A DNA stretch of 64,000 nucleotides from Bog-257 sp963805985 (GCA_963805985.1 CAWDWG010000003.1:248001-312000), one strand, 5' to 3'; counted from the stretch's first letter, positions 8,457-18,043 are shown. The notes: generated by a model not told the origin, from the sequence alone. Numbers and translations are program-made.

Positions 8457-9515
8457 CTACTGAGCCGGGTTGAAGATTGCCCCGACTGTTCCGTTATTCG
8501 TATTCACCGTGTATTGGCAGGTGCAGGAAGTCACATTCGACTGTTTGTTGCAGGGATTGGGATCGGGCACGACGGACGTACAGTTCGCAGAGTACCCGCC
8601 GAATATCGACCCGGTAGCCGGGCTTGCCACCAGGGTAACCGGTGTGTTCAGCACGAAGTTTCCGGTACATAGGCCCTGATTTTGGCCGGGACCGCAGACA
8701 ATCGGACCGGGGGTACTCGTGACCGTTCCGGCACCTTCGCCGACCTCATAGACGGTCAACGACGGCAAATTGTTCGTTCCGCAAGAGCCCACCATCAAAC
8801 TACCGGTCCCGCTAACTTGAGCTCCAAAGCTCAGAGGCGAAACCGCTGTGATCGTTGTTTCTCCTCCTGCTCCTCCTCCTCCTCCACTGGAGCAAGATCC
8901 GACGGCGGTTGCCAGTCCGGCGGGATTGATGGTTGCGACCAGCACATCGCTGGACGACCACGTCACTTGATCGGTCAGGTCCACGCTGGGCGGAGTGCCG
9001 GTGAAAGTGCCAATCGCGATATACTGCGTGGTTTCTCCCGGTTGACCAGTCATCTGACTTGAGGGGATAACCGTCAACCCTGTAATCGTGCCCTGTCCGC
9101 CGCCGCCGGGGATCATGCCGCCGCTTGTGGTACACACCGTGACCGAGGCGGTAGCAACCAGTCCGCCATTGCCGGCCTTTGCGTTTATGGTTGTAGTGCC
9201 GCACCCGGTGGGACTTGCTACCCCCGAAGAATTAATGGTGGCGACGGTTGGCAGACTGGATTCCCAGACCACTTGATCCGTGATGTCCGCGTTGTACATT
9301 TTGTCGTTCTTACCGTTCGTGTAACTCCCGGTGGCCGTGAACTGTGCCGTTTGAGTCGAAGGTACGAAGTACGGTGACTGAATGTTGTTTTCGAAGGCTA
9401 CGTTCGTGGGGGTAATGGTGACTCCACTCAACTGCGAGGAGGAGGAGGCACCACAACCCGCAATCAGCGCCAACATAATCAGAATCGAACACAATGCAAG
9501 GACTCGGCCAGTCAT
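8457..9515 (-). CDS. Lipoprotein with bacterial Ig-like (Big2) domains
   Basis: A 352-residue protein with a lipobox 'ALIAGC' at residues 16-21, so it is probably a lipid-anchored surface protein. Two Big2-type beta-sandwich repeats follow, each containing 'TVATINSSGVAS' or 'LVATINPAGLATA' and the closing 'ATASVTV'. A Gly-rich linker separates them. The last 100 residues contain 'GPGQNQGLCTGNF' and several Cys, probably in disulphides. Such proteins are frequent in Acidobacteriota; adhesion or surface display is likely, with no known ligand. Confidence 0.8.
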   Translation of the reverse strand: MTGRVLALCSILIMLALIAGCGASSSSQLSGVTITPTNVAFENNIQSPYFVPSTQTAQFTATGSYTNGKNDKMYNADITDQVVWESSLPTVATINSSGVASPTGCGTTTINAKAGNGGLVATASVTVCTTSGGMIPGGGGQGTITGLTVIPSSQMTGQPGETTQYIAIGTFTGTPPSVDLTDQVTWSSSDVLVATINPAGLATAVGSCSSGGGGGAGGETTITAVSPLSFGAQVSGTGSLMVGSCGTNNLPSLTVYEVGEGAGTVTSTPGPIVCGPGQNQGLCTGNFVLNTPVTLVASPATGSIFGGYSANCTSVVPDPNPCNKQSNVTSCTCQYTVNTNNGTVGAIFNPAQ

Positions 9516-9809
9516 TGGGATGTCATCCTTTCGGGGATTGCCCGCAAAACGGCGACGGTGAGCCGCTCCAAAACGAAGTGGACCCTAAGGGCGCTAATTG
9601 ATTCACCGGTTCGCTCTCCGCGCAGTGTCCCACCCTAGTTCTAATGTGTCAATAGATTTCTGAATTGTGTTACTTAGGTGCTAAGAAGTTCGCCTGATTA
9701 CCCGTCGTGGGTGGTCGGGGTGCGGTTCGTCCTTCGCTGTTGGCCCTTCGTCAGAAGTTGGAACTCCTGCGAAGAACTTTCTGGCGAAACGCGAGGAGCA
9801 AATAGCGGC
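9516..9809. other. Intergenic region, no gene seen
   Basis: About 294 bases upstream of the Big2 lipoprotein gene and downstream of the TPR gene. No gene, strong hairpin or repeat family was recognised; it must contain the promoter of the lipoprotein. Confidence 0.4.
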
Positions 9810-11366
9810 TTACTGTTGCGGCTGCTTCGCGGCTGGAGGCTGCTGATCGTCCGGCAGAGGCATCAGCATTCCGCCATTGGAGTTCGCCGGCGCCTGGTCC
9901 TGAGCCGGTGGCGGACGATGAACCACTGGCTGCTGCGGCTGTGACTGTGGCGGCCGCGGGACGTTGTTCTGATTCTGCTGCTGAGGCTGCGGCGCCGAGT
10001 TGTTAGGCTGTTGGGCGGCCGGAGGCTGCTGATTGTCGGGCAGCGGCTGCAGCAATCCGCCATTGGAGTTGGCCGGCGCCTCGCCTTGCGGAGGCTGGGC
10101 GGCAGGAGGTTGAGCGCTGCCGTTGGGAGCTGGATTTCCAGGCTGCGCTGCCGGCGGCTGCTCGTTTTCGGGCAGAGGCTGGAGCAGGCGATTGTCGCTG
10201 GGTTCGGGCGCGGTTTCCGTCGGGCGAGGATTTTCGGGCAGCGGCTTAGGAGGGACGGCGGGCTCCATTACCGGCTTATCGTTGCGGTAGCGCAGGACGA
10301 CCGGACCGCCTTCGGCGCGGCGCAGAGCAGCCTGCTCTTGCGTCGCTTTGTTGACCGCGTCATCGCTGTCGCCGGCGACGGCCGAAAGCTTCATGCCTTC
10401 CACATCTTTGCGCGAAGCGTAGGCGACCTTCATGCTCGACTGGTCGGCGGCGCGGGCCTTGTCGTAGTAGTAGTCGGCGGTTTCCTTGTCGCCATCCATC
10501 TCGGCGAGGTAGCCCATGTTGTTGAGCGCGAATGCATTGTGCTTATCGAGCTCGTAGGCCTTCTCGAAGTAGGTGCGCGCCAGCTTGTAATCGTTGCGGT
10601 TGATGGCCGCGACACCGCGGGTATTGAGGCGCGCCACCTGCGCGGTCACGCTCTGCTCGTGGTCCATCAGGTTGCGAACTTTATTGGCATTGCCTTCGGC
10701 GATTTGGCTGATGCCCTTGCCGCGCCAGTTTTTGTTAATCGTGACCACGATCGGCGTGTCGGAGTGCTGATTGGCCGCCTGCGTGTAGTACTTGTAGGCG
10801 TCCTCGAGCTCGCCTTCTTTCTCGCGCGCGTAGCCGAGATTGTTGAGTGTGAACGGATTCGTGGGATCAAGCTGCAACGCCTTCTGCAGCGCGAGGTCGG
10901 CTTCCGGAGCCTGATCTTTCTGCAACAGGCCGATGGCGTAGACGTTGATGCGGTTCACCTGCATCTTGCTGTCGGCGGCCATGCCGGCAATCTGATCGAC
11001 GGGCTTGCCTATGGCGGCGCGCTCGGTCGACTTGTAGACCACGGCGTCGGAACCCTGCGCCTGCGCCAGATCGTAATAACGTTGCGCGCGGTCGGCCTGG
11101 CCTTCGAGCTCGGCAATGTAGCCGAGATTGTTCAGCGTGAACGGATCGTTGGGATCGATGAGATACGCCTTGTAGAAGAGAGCTTTGGCGCGCTTGTAGG
11201 CGTGCTTCTGGACTTCCTTCACGCCGTCCTGGTTGAGCTTCTGCACCGGCGTGGGCTTGGTGCGCTTGGGGATGCTGATGCGAACATCATGGTCATCGGC
11301 GATCGCCGAGAGCGCGAGCGCGGACAGGAGCAGGGGAATCAGAATCAAGCGCCGGGAACAGGACAT
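9810..11366 (-). CDS. Exported TPR protein with repetitive Pro/Gln tail
   Basis: A 518-residue protein. Residues 1-23 are a signal peptide. Residues 35-320 carry three spaced TPR units, each with the phrase 'PFTLNNLGY' or 'AFALNNMGYLAE' and followed by a short basic segment. From residue 360 the chain is disordered and Pro/Gln/Asn-rich with four imperfect copies of 'LLQPLPDNQQPPAAQ'. The TPR block probably binds other envelope proteins and the tail may span peptidoglycan or mediate assembly; both are inference. It stands alone, with a divergent small antitoxin-like gene upstream. Confidence 0.8.
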   Translation of the reverse strand: MSCSRRLILIPLLLSALALSAIADDHDVRISIPKRTKPTPVQKLNQDGVKEVQKHAYKRAKALFYKAYLIDPNDPFTLNNLGYIAELEGQADRAQRYYDLAQAQGSDAVVYKSTERAAIGKPVDQIAGMAADSKMQVNRINVYAIGLLQKDQAPEADLALQKALQLDPTNPFTLNNLGYAREKEGELEDAYKYYTQAANQHSDTPIVVTINKNWRGKGISQIAEGNANKVRNLMDHEQSVTAQVARLNTRGVAAINRNDYKLARTYFEKAYELDKHNAFALNNMGYLAEMDGDKETADYYYDKARAADQSSMKVAYASRKDVEGMKLSAVAGDSDDAVNKATQEQAALRRAEGGPVVLRYRNDKPVMEPAVPPKPLPENPRPTETAPEPSDNRLLQPLPENEQPPAAQPGNPAPNGSAQPPAAQPPQGEAPANSNGGLLQPLPDNQQPPAAQQPNNSAPQPQQQNQNNVPRPPQSQPQQPVVHRPPPAQDQAPANSNGGMLMPLPDDQQPPAAKQPQQ

Positions 11367-11571
11367 TGCGCCTCCGAAAGCGTTGGCTGCTGGTCAGTGG
11401 CTAGTCAAGGCAGGACTGGCCTTGCGGCTTTGCACACAGACTCCTAACCAGTGGGGTTAGATGGCAAATTGGGGGTTTGCGTTGGCAGGGGGGCCAACAC
11501 CGTTGGGGATGACCCGCCGGACAAGCGAATGGACGGGAGTCCGGCAATCGGGAATTGCTATATTGACGGAT

Positions 11572-11730
11572 ATGAAGAGAGTTAGGAGGAAGCTCACAAA
11601 CGAACAACGACGAGAGATCGCGGCCGTCACGAAGAAAAAAGACGAGGACATTGACCTCTGTGAAATGCCGGAGGTGGTCGACTGGAGCGACGCCGAAGTC
11701 GGGAGGTTCTATCGGCCCCCTAATCAATAG
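11572..11730 (+). CDS. Short BrnA-like antitoxin remnant
   Basis: A 52-residue protein, 'MKRVRRKLTNEQRREIAAV' followed by 'DEDIDLCEMPEVVDWSDAEV' and ending 'GRFYRPPNQ'. This matches the N-terminal half of BrnA/CopG-type antitoxins, which normally continue with a 25-30-residue DNA-binding segment after the 'FYRP' phrase; here a stop codon comes directly. It is therefore probably truncated. No toxin gene is adjacent. The start is the Met before the conserved basic segment, with a weak ribosome-binding site. Confidence 0.5.
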   Translation: MKRVRRKLTNEQRREIAAVTKKKDEDIDLCEMPEVVDWSDAEVGRFYRPPNQ

Positions 11731-11852
11731 CCGTCCGTAACCTTTGCCGCTCGTCAACGGTTATGCAAGACGGGGAACTTTGTTGACGCCTGTGGGGTCT
11801 ATTCTGCCATCGAGGCCACCCCGAAAGTTTTTGCCTGACAGGAAGACTCCGC

Positions 11853-12973
11853 ATGAGAATACTCCGGTCGATGCTGCTGGGTCTTGTTCTTGCTGCCGGC
11901 GTTTCTTTCGCGGAGCAGCCGGTAATCACTGCTGACACGCCGTTGACACAGCGACGCTGCATCAGTGGCTGCATAGCGGCGATCCGCGGCTGATCGCGTG
12001 GGCAGCCGACTTCGCTCGCCGCAAGCATGACACGACGATTCTTGCCGAGATGCCGGACTGGCTGGAACACTGGCCGATGCCGCCGATTTATTCGCCTCCT
12101 GAATGGGAAAGCCCAAGACAGGATTGGCTTGCGACCACCGCAGTCCTTGACGCACTCATTCAGGAAAACGCGAATGTTCCGATCGCGGCCATCAATACAT
12201 TGGCCGTCGCTTTTCCGGCACATGCTGCCATTCTCATCAGCCGTCACCCTCTGTCGGAATCGCGTCCTACTCTGGAGCAGTGGGCGCGCGGAGCGGGGAA
12301 TACTGGAGAACGGGGCCAACGCGCGCTCGCGCGAGTAGCGCTGATGATGCTGGCGAAGGATCCCGGGCCGAGCGCAGGATTCTGGTATGAAGATGCGTTC
12401 AGGCCGTTGGGATTGGTCGGTAGCGTCGTGGCTGCTTCGCAGGTGAAGTTGCAAATCACCATAAACTCTAATGGCAAGGCCCCCGATCTTACCGGCGGCG
12501 CAGCCTGTGGAGATTCCGAGGCTCTCAAGCCGAGTCCCGGTTGGCCGGCGGTGTACGACTATACGTTCCTCGAGCGGCAGCCCCCCGCGGGGGGACTGAC
12601 GATTGCCGAACTGAATGGTGACGCTCTCTCCGCCCGGCGCTATGAAAGCAATGGGGCGGCGCACCCTGGATGTCATGGCACTGGCTGGCTTGACGCCGAT
12701 TACCTCTTTCACGAGCTGATCGCGTATTGGCTCGGCGGCAAGGAACAAGACATGACGTGGGAGCCGGAGCAGCACTTCGGCGTTAAGTGGGCCGGCAAAG
12801 CCGCGTACCAACAGCGGGTCGGAGAGATCGTCGAATCGGAACGCGAGAAGCTGCGAGCCACCGTCGAGGCGCTACAGCAGCGCGGATTTCTGACCGCAGA
12901 CCAGGCCGCAATCGTCACGCCGAAGATCATCGTCACCATTGAATGCGACCTCAAGCCGTGTCCTCTGCACTGA
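11853..12973 (+). pseudogene. Exported protein of unknown function, frameshifted
   Basis: The frame from 11853 gives a clean signal peptide ('RSMLLGLVLAAGVSFA') with AGGAAG seven bases upstream of the Met, then 'EQPVITADTP'. One base is missing near 11939-11944; the reading then continues in another frame with 'DTATLHQWLHSGDPRLIAWA' through the stop at 12973, about 373 residues in all. The mature part has helical repeat-like N-terminal sequence and a region with 'AHPGCHGTGWLDADYLFHEL'. I recognise no family. A sequencing error is the simplest explanation of the shift. Confidence 0.6.
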
Positions 12974-13164
12974 AGGGAGCAGACTTCCGACCGCTATCGG
13001 CAGTCGATCCAATCCGAGATTGCTGCTTCCCGATTCCCGGCTGCATCGCAGAAACTCTTGACAAACCCCGCGCGCTTGGCGCGAAATGTTTGCGGGCGAT
13101 CCCACGGCGACCCTTGGCCTTGTACAATCCCCCAGCTAACCCCAAATTCTGAAAGGAGCGCTTG

Positions 13165-15195
13165 ATGCGTCGCCTCAGCGTTCTTATTGTTGTCTTAGGC
13201 TTTATCGCGGTTACCGTTGCCAGCCCGGCTCAGCAGGCGGCGACCAGCGCAGTTCCCAATCTCATCCGCTACGGCGCGACGTTGAAGGACGCGCAGGGTG
13301 TCGCGATGGGATCGACGACCGTGGGCGTCACGTTCTCCATTTACAAGCAGCAGGACGGCGGCGCGCCGGTGTGGATGGAGACGCAGAACGTGACCACCGA
13401 CGCCGGCGGCAATTACAACGTGCTGCTGGGGAGCACGACGGCGACCGGCCTGCCGAGCGATCTGTTCTCGCAGCAGGAGCAGCGCTGGCTCGAGGTGCAG
13501 GTGCAAGGCGACACCGCGCAGGCGCGCGTGATGATGGTCAGCGTTCCTTACGCCCTCAAGGCGCACGAGGCGGAGACGCTCGGCGGCAAGAGCGTTTCTG
13601 ATTTTATGCTGGCCAACGGCGGCAACTCGACGGCGCAAGCGGGGTCGGCTGCTCCGGCGGACACGATAACCGGATCCGGGACTGGCGGCTATCTCGCGGG
13701 ATTCACCGGATCGGGCGCGTCGACGACGATCGGCAACGTTCCGCTGACATACGGAACCAACAGCGTGGCTGTGCCCGCGGGCAGCGTGCTGGATGGTACA
13801 GCCGGCGAGGTGAAGGTCGCGGCACCGGTGAATACTTCCGACGCGGTTCCGATGGCGAACAGCTGCGGCAGCGCTCCGATCTGCGTCACGCATACGAACG
13901 GACCGGCCACCAGTTACTTCCCCTCGAGCAATACGAATGCGGCACGCGGCACGGCGCTGCTCTCGGCGTTCGCGGCGGCGACGAACGGCGACACGGTGCA
14001 TCTGGCAGCCGGCACATTCGATCTCGGCACCAGCGCGCTGGATGAGAGTCTGGGTGGGACGACGGGGTGCGTCAACCTGCTGGGATCGGGCAAGTACTCG
14101 ACGGTCATCACCAGCAACTACCGTTCGACCGGGCTGTCTTATCCCGTGGTGCGAGCAGGAAGTTACTGCATGACGGCTGACCTCACGATCAGCAATACCG
14201 GCGGCACGAGCCCGAACCTCGGGTCGGTGTGGGGAGCAGCGGACGCGGCGCACAATCATCCATTCGTCCACGCCGTGGTGCGCAACGTGGCGATGAATGG
14301 AAACGCCGATGGCATTTACGTAGCCGAGACCGGCGCCAGCTATGAGGCCTACAACCTGACCATCAACACGACGTTCGACCTGGTCACGATGTCCGATCCG
14401 GCGGGGACTTACAGCATCTACGACTCGGTTCTCGACTCGACGGGAACCTATACCAACCTCACTTATCCACACTGCGTGTGGACGCCGACGCTTTCCACCT
14501 CGACGACCGTGATCAATGTGTTCAATACGCAATGCATCTCGGTGACGAACCAGCCCGTGCCGACGTTCGGATACACGGCGCAGAAGGGCACGGTGCTGAG
14601 CGTCTACGGCGGAAGCATTCTGACCGCGGGAGGCACGACCAATCTCGATCTGCAGCAGACCAGCGGAGGCGTGCTGAATATCACTGCGGCGCTGCAGTAT
14701 TCCCCGGCGAAGACGAACGGAACCGTTACCAGCGTGGCCGGCAGCGTGGGAGGGCCGGTCTTCTCGACGGCGCAAAGTATGTCCACTTCCAGCTCGGTGG
14801 GCAACCTGGGGAAGGCCATTACGATGTCCACCCCGGCAGCGATTGGGACGTACGAGTTCCGCGCCGCGGTGGTGGTAACGACGGCAGGTTCGGGTGGAAC
14901 TTGCAGCCAGGGATCGGTGGGGTTGCAAGTGACCTGGACGGACGCGGATACGAACGTTCAGACGACGGGAACCGACAACGTGACATTCCAGAGCGGCTCC
15001 GCGTCGGCGTTGTCGACGATCGGCGACGCGAATGTCAGCGGCGGCCTGGGAAGCATGTCGTACTCGATTCCGCTGCCGATTCACGCTGCGGCGGGCTCCA
15101 GCATTTCGTATCAGCCGTACCAGTCGGTGGCTTCCAATTGCGCAACGCCTCCGGCGATCACGATCCGGCCGTCGTTGCGGTACATGGGATATTGA
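13165..15195 (+). CDS. Large surface protein, acidobacterial N-terminal module plus beta-helix-like domain
   Basis: A 676-residue protein with AGGAG upstream of the ATG at 13165. It has a signal peptide to about residue 24, then a module at residues 30-145 typical of large Acidobacteriota exported proteins: 'VPNLIRYGATLKDAQG', 'WMETQNVTTDAGGNYNVLLG', 'VSVPYALKAHEAETLGG'. Residues 240-480 look like a parallel beta-helix ('NGDTVHLAAGTFDLGTSAL', 'GCVNLLGSGKYSTVI'), as in pectate lyases and tail spikes. The rest is Thr/Ser-rich beta sequence. The likely location is the outer surface; no catalytic residues were identified. Confidence 0.75.
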   Translation: MRRLSVLIVVLGFIAVTVASPAQQAATSAVPNLIRYGATLKDAQGVAMGSTTVGVTFSIYKQQDGGAPVWMETQNVTTDAGGNYNVLLGSTTATGLPSDLFSQQEQRWLEVQVQGDTAQARVMMVSVPYALKAHEAETLGGKSVSDFMLANGGNSTAQAGSAAPADTITGSGTGGYLAGFTGSGASTTIGNVPLTYGTNSVAVPAGSVLDGTAGEVKVAAPVNTSDAVPMANSCGSAPICVTHTNGPATSYFPSSNTNAARGTALLSAFAAATNGDTVHLAAGTFDLGTSALDESLGGTTGCVNLLGSGKYSTVITSNYRSTGLSYPVVRAGSYCMTADLTISNTGGTSPNLGSVWGAADAAHNHPFVHAVVRNVAMNGNADGIYVAETGASYEAYNLTINTTFDLVTMSDPAGTYSIYDSVLDSTGTYTNLTYPHCVWTPTLSTSTTVINVFNTQCISVTNQPVPTFGYTAQKGTVLSVYGGSILTAGGTTNLDLQQTSGGVLNITAALQYSPAKTNGTVTSVAGSVGGPVFSTAQSMSTSSSVGNLGKAITMSTPAAIGTYEFRAAVVVTTAGSGGTCSQGSVGLQVTWTDADTNVQTTGTDNVTFQSGSASALSTIGDANVSGGLGSMSYSIPLPIHAAAGSSISYQPYQSVASNCATPPAITIRPSLRYMGY

Positions 15196-15308
15196 GATGA
15201 GGTGGGCCGGAGGCCGGCGCTACGACCGCGGCTAGCCGCTACAACTCGGCGAGCGAGTGATACAATGGGCGCGCTTTCGCGGGATTCGCGAACTCTGAAT
15301 TACAACTT

Positions 15309-15366
15309 CCTGACGATTTTCAGCCAGCCAATGTAGCCGGATAATTTCGGCTACGAACCCGTCAGG
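15309..15366 (+). promoter_or_regulatory. Nested hairpin leader upstream of the HTTM-like gene
   Basis: A seven-base-pair outer stem (CCTGACG 15309-15315 with CGTCAGG 15360-15366) encloses a second seven-base-pair stem (GTAGCCG 15333-15339 with CGGCTAC 15348-15354). It ends 23 bases before the start codon of the next gene. The architecture could be a cis-acting RNA, but no known riboswitch consensus was recognised. Confidence 0.4.
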
Positions 15367-15389
15367 CGCAGCCGCGAGGCCAGGGCAAC

Positions 15390-16640
15390 ATGGGAGCGAC
15401 CCCAAACTTACAGCCGGCGTTAGCCACGGAGTCAGGCTCGGTCAGCGGCGCGACGGTTTCGACGTCCGGCAACGTGCAACTGGCCGCCGACCGAACGATG
15501 CTGCGGGTGAAGACCACGGTAGTCGTGGGATTCATGGCCAGCCTGGCACTCTCACCCAAGGTGTGGGTCAGCACGCGATTCTATCCGCTGGTTCCCGTCT
15601 TCCACTGGCTGCCGCGCATTCCGTTTCCGTTGGACTATGTTTGCTTCGGGATCTTGCTCGCCCTGCTGGCCGGCGCCGCTCTGGCTGCGCGGCCGCGAGT
15701 TTACATCCTCACGTTCGCCGCCCTGTTTGCCATCTACGCACTGTTTGACCAGACGCGATGGCAGCCGTGGGCCTATCAGTACTGGCTGATGCTGATCGCG
15801 CTGGGCTGCTATTCAGGCAACGCCAACGACGTTGCCGGCGAGCGTGACGCGCTCAACATCTGCCGGCTGATCATGGGCTGCACGTACTTCTACAGCGGCT
15901 TTCAGAAGTTGAATGCCCGTTTCTTCTCCGAAGGAATGCCGTGGGTGCTGGGGACGCTGCACGTCCACATCCCGGCGCTGCAGTACATCGTGCGGGTCGT
16001 CCCCTTTGTCGAGGTCAGCATCGGGCTGTGCCTGCTGTCGCGCCGCTTCCGCAAGATCGGCATCGTCAACGGCATCATCATGCACATTTTCATCTTGTAC
16101 AGCTTCGGGCCGCTGGGGCTGAACTGGAATAGCGTGGTGTGGCCATGGAACGTGGCGATGATCGTGTTCCTGCTGCTGCTGTTCCGCAACACCGACGCTA
16201 CGTTTGGCGACATCGTGTGGCGCAACCGCTTCGTGTATCAGAAAGCCATACTGATTCTCCTTGGCGTGCTGCCGGCGCTGAGTTTCGTTGGCTGGTGGCC
16301 GTCGGACCTGTCCCTGTGCCTCTATACCGCGGACCTGACCGAGGCGCAGGTGCTGGTGAGCGAGCAGGTCAAGCAGCAGCTTCCGCCGGCGGTGCAGCCT
16401 TACGTCAAGACGCTTGGCGGGCACATGATGCTCCGCACGCAGGACTGGTCATTTGGCGAAATGAACGTGCCGCCTTATGCCGAGATCCAGAGCTTCACCG
16501 CGATCGGCAAAGCCGTTTGCCGATGGTCGAACAACTCGCCGGACGTCATGCTGTCGGGATACGAGAAGAACACCTTGCGGGGGCCGGGCAAGGAGATCCG
16601 GGACACCTGTCTGGGAACGTTGAACAACCTGCACCCGTAG
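15390..16640 (+). CDS. HTTM/DoxX-like multi-pass membrane protein
   Basis: A 416-residue protein with about eight hydrophobic helices between residues 45 and 310 and a soluble C-terminal part of 100 residues. The segment 'CRLIMGCTYFYSGFQKLNARF' is split by helices and resembles the core of HTTM (vitamin-K-carboxylase-like) and related DoxX-type proteins, including the conserved YSGFQKLN phrase. The N-terminal 40 residues are Ser/Thr-rich and predicted cytosolic. No catalytic role can be assigned. A terminator follows the stop codon by about 20 bases. Confidence 0.65.
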   Translation: MGATPNLQPALATESGSVSGATVSTSGNVQLAADRTMLRVKTTVVVGFMASLALSPKVWVSTRFYPLVPVFHWLPRIPFPLDYVCFGILLALLAGAALAARPRVYILTFAALFAIYALFDQTRWQPWAYQYWLMLIALGCYSGNANDVAGERDALNICRLIMGCTYFYSGFQKLNARFFSEGMPWVLGTLHVHIPALQYIVRVVPFVEVSIGLCLLSRRFRKIGIVNGIIMHIFILYSFGPLGLNWNSVVWPWNVAMIVFLLLLFRNTDATFGDIVWRNRFVYQKAILILLGVLPALSFVGWWPSDLSLCLYTADLTEAQVLVSEQVKQQLPPAVQPYVKTLGGHMMLRTQDWSFGEMNVPPYAEIQSFTAIGKAVCRWSNNSPDVMLSGYEKNTLRGPGKEIRDTCLGTLNNLHP

Positions 16641-17059
16641 CCGCTTTCGGCCCAAAATGCGAAACCCAGCCGCGTGGCTGGGTTCTTCGCTTTCTCGATT
16701 CTAGTTTCATTATAGCATATTTCAGGGCCGTTTTTTAGCAATTTGCCAGCTTTATATTTCCTGCGGAATCAGACGATTGCGGCTTATTGTTGCGGTTTGC
16801 AATATTGACATGTAAAAAATGCTCGCCAATCATTGATAGTAGTTATAATACTACGCAATAGGCGCGTTGGACGAACGTAGTGGCCGCCGCGGCGTGGCGT
16901 CGGTGGCCACTACCTGGTGAATTCCGATTCGCGCGAACCGCAGATCCCTCCTCGGGCTGAAGCCCTCGTCGGGATGACAAGATTCGAGGGATGGCGGCAC
17001 GCGCGGCGCTGAGAGCCTGCCCTGAGCTTGCCGAAAGGCGCCGCACTACCCAACACGCT
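16641..17059. other. Intergenic region: terminator, AT-rich island, repeats
   Basis: These 419 bases lie between convergent genes. After the terminator, 16690-16860 is markedly AT-rich for this window and includes the 16-base palindrome GTAGTTATAATACTAC at 16839-16854 and a TTGACA at 16805-16810. From 16925 to 17000 there is a partial 'gatgaca' repeat (CCCTCCTCGGGCTGAAGCCC). No open reading frame of note is present. Confidence 0.5.
16663..16696 (+). terminator. Rho-independent terminator of the HTTM-like gene
   Basis: A perfect nine-base-pair stem (AACCCAGCC with GGCTGGGTT, four-base loop) is followed by a T/C-rich tail TTCTTCGCTTTCTC. The tail is not a pure U-run, so termination may be partial. 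Confidence 0.65.
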
Positions 17060-18043
17060 CTATTCCGATTCTTCCGTCAGCACCTGCGCCAGCAACTGTG
17101 GATCGACGTTGCCCCCGGTGACGACGGCGACTGTCTTCTTCGACTCCGGCAATTCGTTCGCGTGAAAGAGCCAGGCCGCAAACGTCACGGCGCCGCTGGG
17201 TTCGGCGACGAGGTGGGCGCTGGTCGCCATAGTCCGCATGGCCGCGCGAATTTCGTTTTCGGTGACGGTGATGATGTTGTCGACGTAGCGGCGAACGTGC
17301 TCGAAGTTGATGGGGCCGATGGACTGCGTGCGCAGCCCGTCGGCGAGCGTCGAGGAGACACGCTCGGCGGGCAGTTCGACGATCTTGCCGCTGCGGAAAC
17401 TTTGCTGCGCGTCGTTGGCGAGCTCGGGCTCGACGCCGACGACTTTGGCATGCGAGCCGCTCAGCTTGATCGCCGACGAGACGCCGCTGATGAGCCCGCC
17501 GCCGCCGCTGGGCACAAGCACGAGATCGACGTCGGGCAGGTCTTCAAGAATTTCCAGGCCGGCGGTGCCCTGCCCGGCGATGATCTGCTCGTCGTTGTAC
17601 GGAGGCACGATCACGTAGCCATGCTGGCGCGAGAGCTCCTCGGCGCGCTGCATGCGTTCGGTCGAGGCCGGACCGACGGTGACGATCTCGGCGCCCAGCG
17701 CGGCGGTGCTGTCGACCTTGAGCTTGGGCGCGTTGCGCGGCATAACGATGACAGCCTTCACTCCGAGGGCACGCGCGGCATAGGCGACACCCTGCGCGTG
17801 ATTGCCGCTGGAGTACGAGATGACGCCGCGGCGGTGCTCGTCGTCGGTGAGCGAGGCGATCTTGTTGTAAGCGCCGCGGAGTTTGAAGGAGCCGATGGGT
17901 TGCAGGCTCTCGGGCTTGAAGAACAACTGGCCGCGAGGAACGTCGGTTTGTGTGGCCGGTGGGAAGTAGGCGATGAGCGGCGTGCGCACGGCGATGCCGC
18001 GCAGTCGTTGCTGGGCGAGTTGGATATCCGAGAGGGTGACCAT
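17060..18043 (-). CDS. Threonine/serine dehydratase, catabolic type (PLP)
   Basis: A 327-residue fold-type II PLP enzyme. The cofactor Lys lies in 'IGSFKLRGAYNK'; the substrate loop is 'SSGNHAQG', and the phosphate cradle 'SGGGGLISG' is at about residue 175. There is no C-terminal ACT domain, so it resembles the short catabolic threonine ammonia-lyases or serine racemase-like enzymes rather than biosynthetic IlvA. It would form 2-oxobutanoate and ammonia from threonine. The start is the first Met, two residues before the conserved helix. It has no amino-acid neighbours. Confidence 0.9.
   Translation of the reverse strand: MVTLSDIQLAQQRLRGIAVRTPLIAYFPPATQTDVPRGQLFFKPESLQPIGSFKLRGAYNKIASLTDDEHRRGVISYSSGNHAQGVAYAARALGVKAVIVMPRNAPKLKVDSTAALGAEIVTVGPASTERMQRAEELSRQHGYVIVPPYNDEQIIAGQGTAGLEILEDLPDVDLVLVPSGGGGLISGVSSAIKLSGSHAKVVGVEPELANDAQQSFRSGKIVELPAERVSSTLADGLRTQSIGPINFEHVRRYVDNIITVTENEIRAAMRTMATSAHLVAEPSGAVTFAAWLFHANELPESKKTVAVVTGGNVDPQLLAQVLTEESE

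Noticed and set aside
13058..13086. Promoter with TTGACA upstream of the surface protein gene
   Set aside because: The hexamer at the correct spacing (GCGAAA) is a poor -10 match, so it was not annotated.
13195..15084. Long minus-strand open frame opposite the large surface protein
   Set aside because: No motifs and an Arg/His-rich composition typical of antisense reading of high-GC genes.
16805..16849. A sigma70 promoter formed by TTGACA (16805) and TATAAT (16844)
   Set aside because: The two boxes are 33 bases apart, too far for one promoter.
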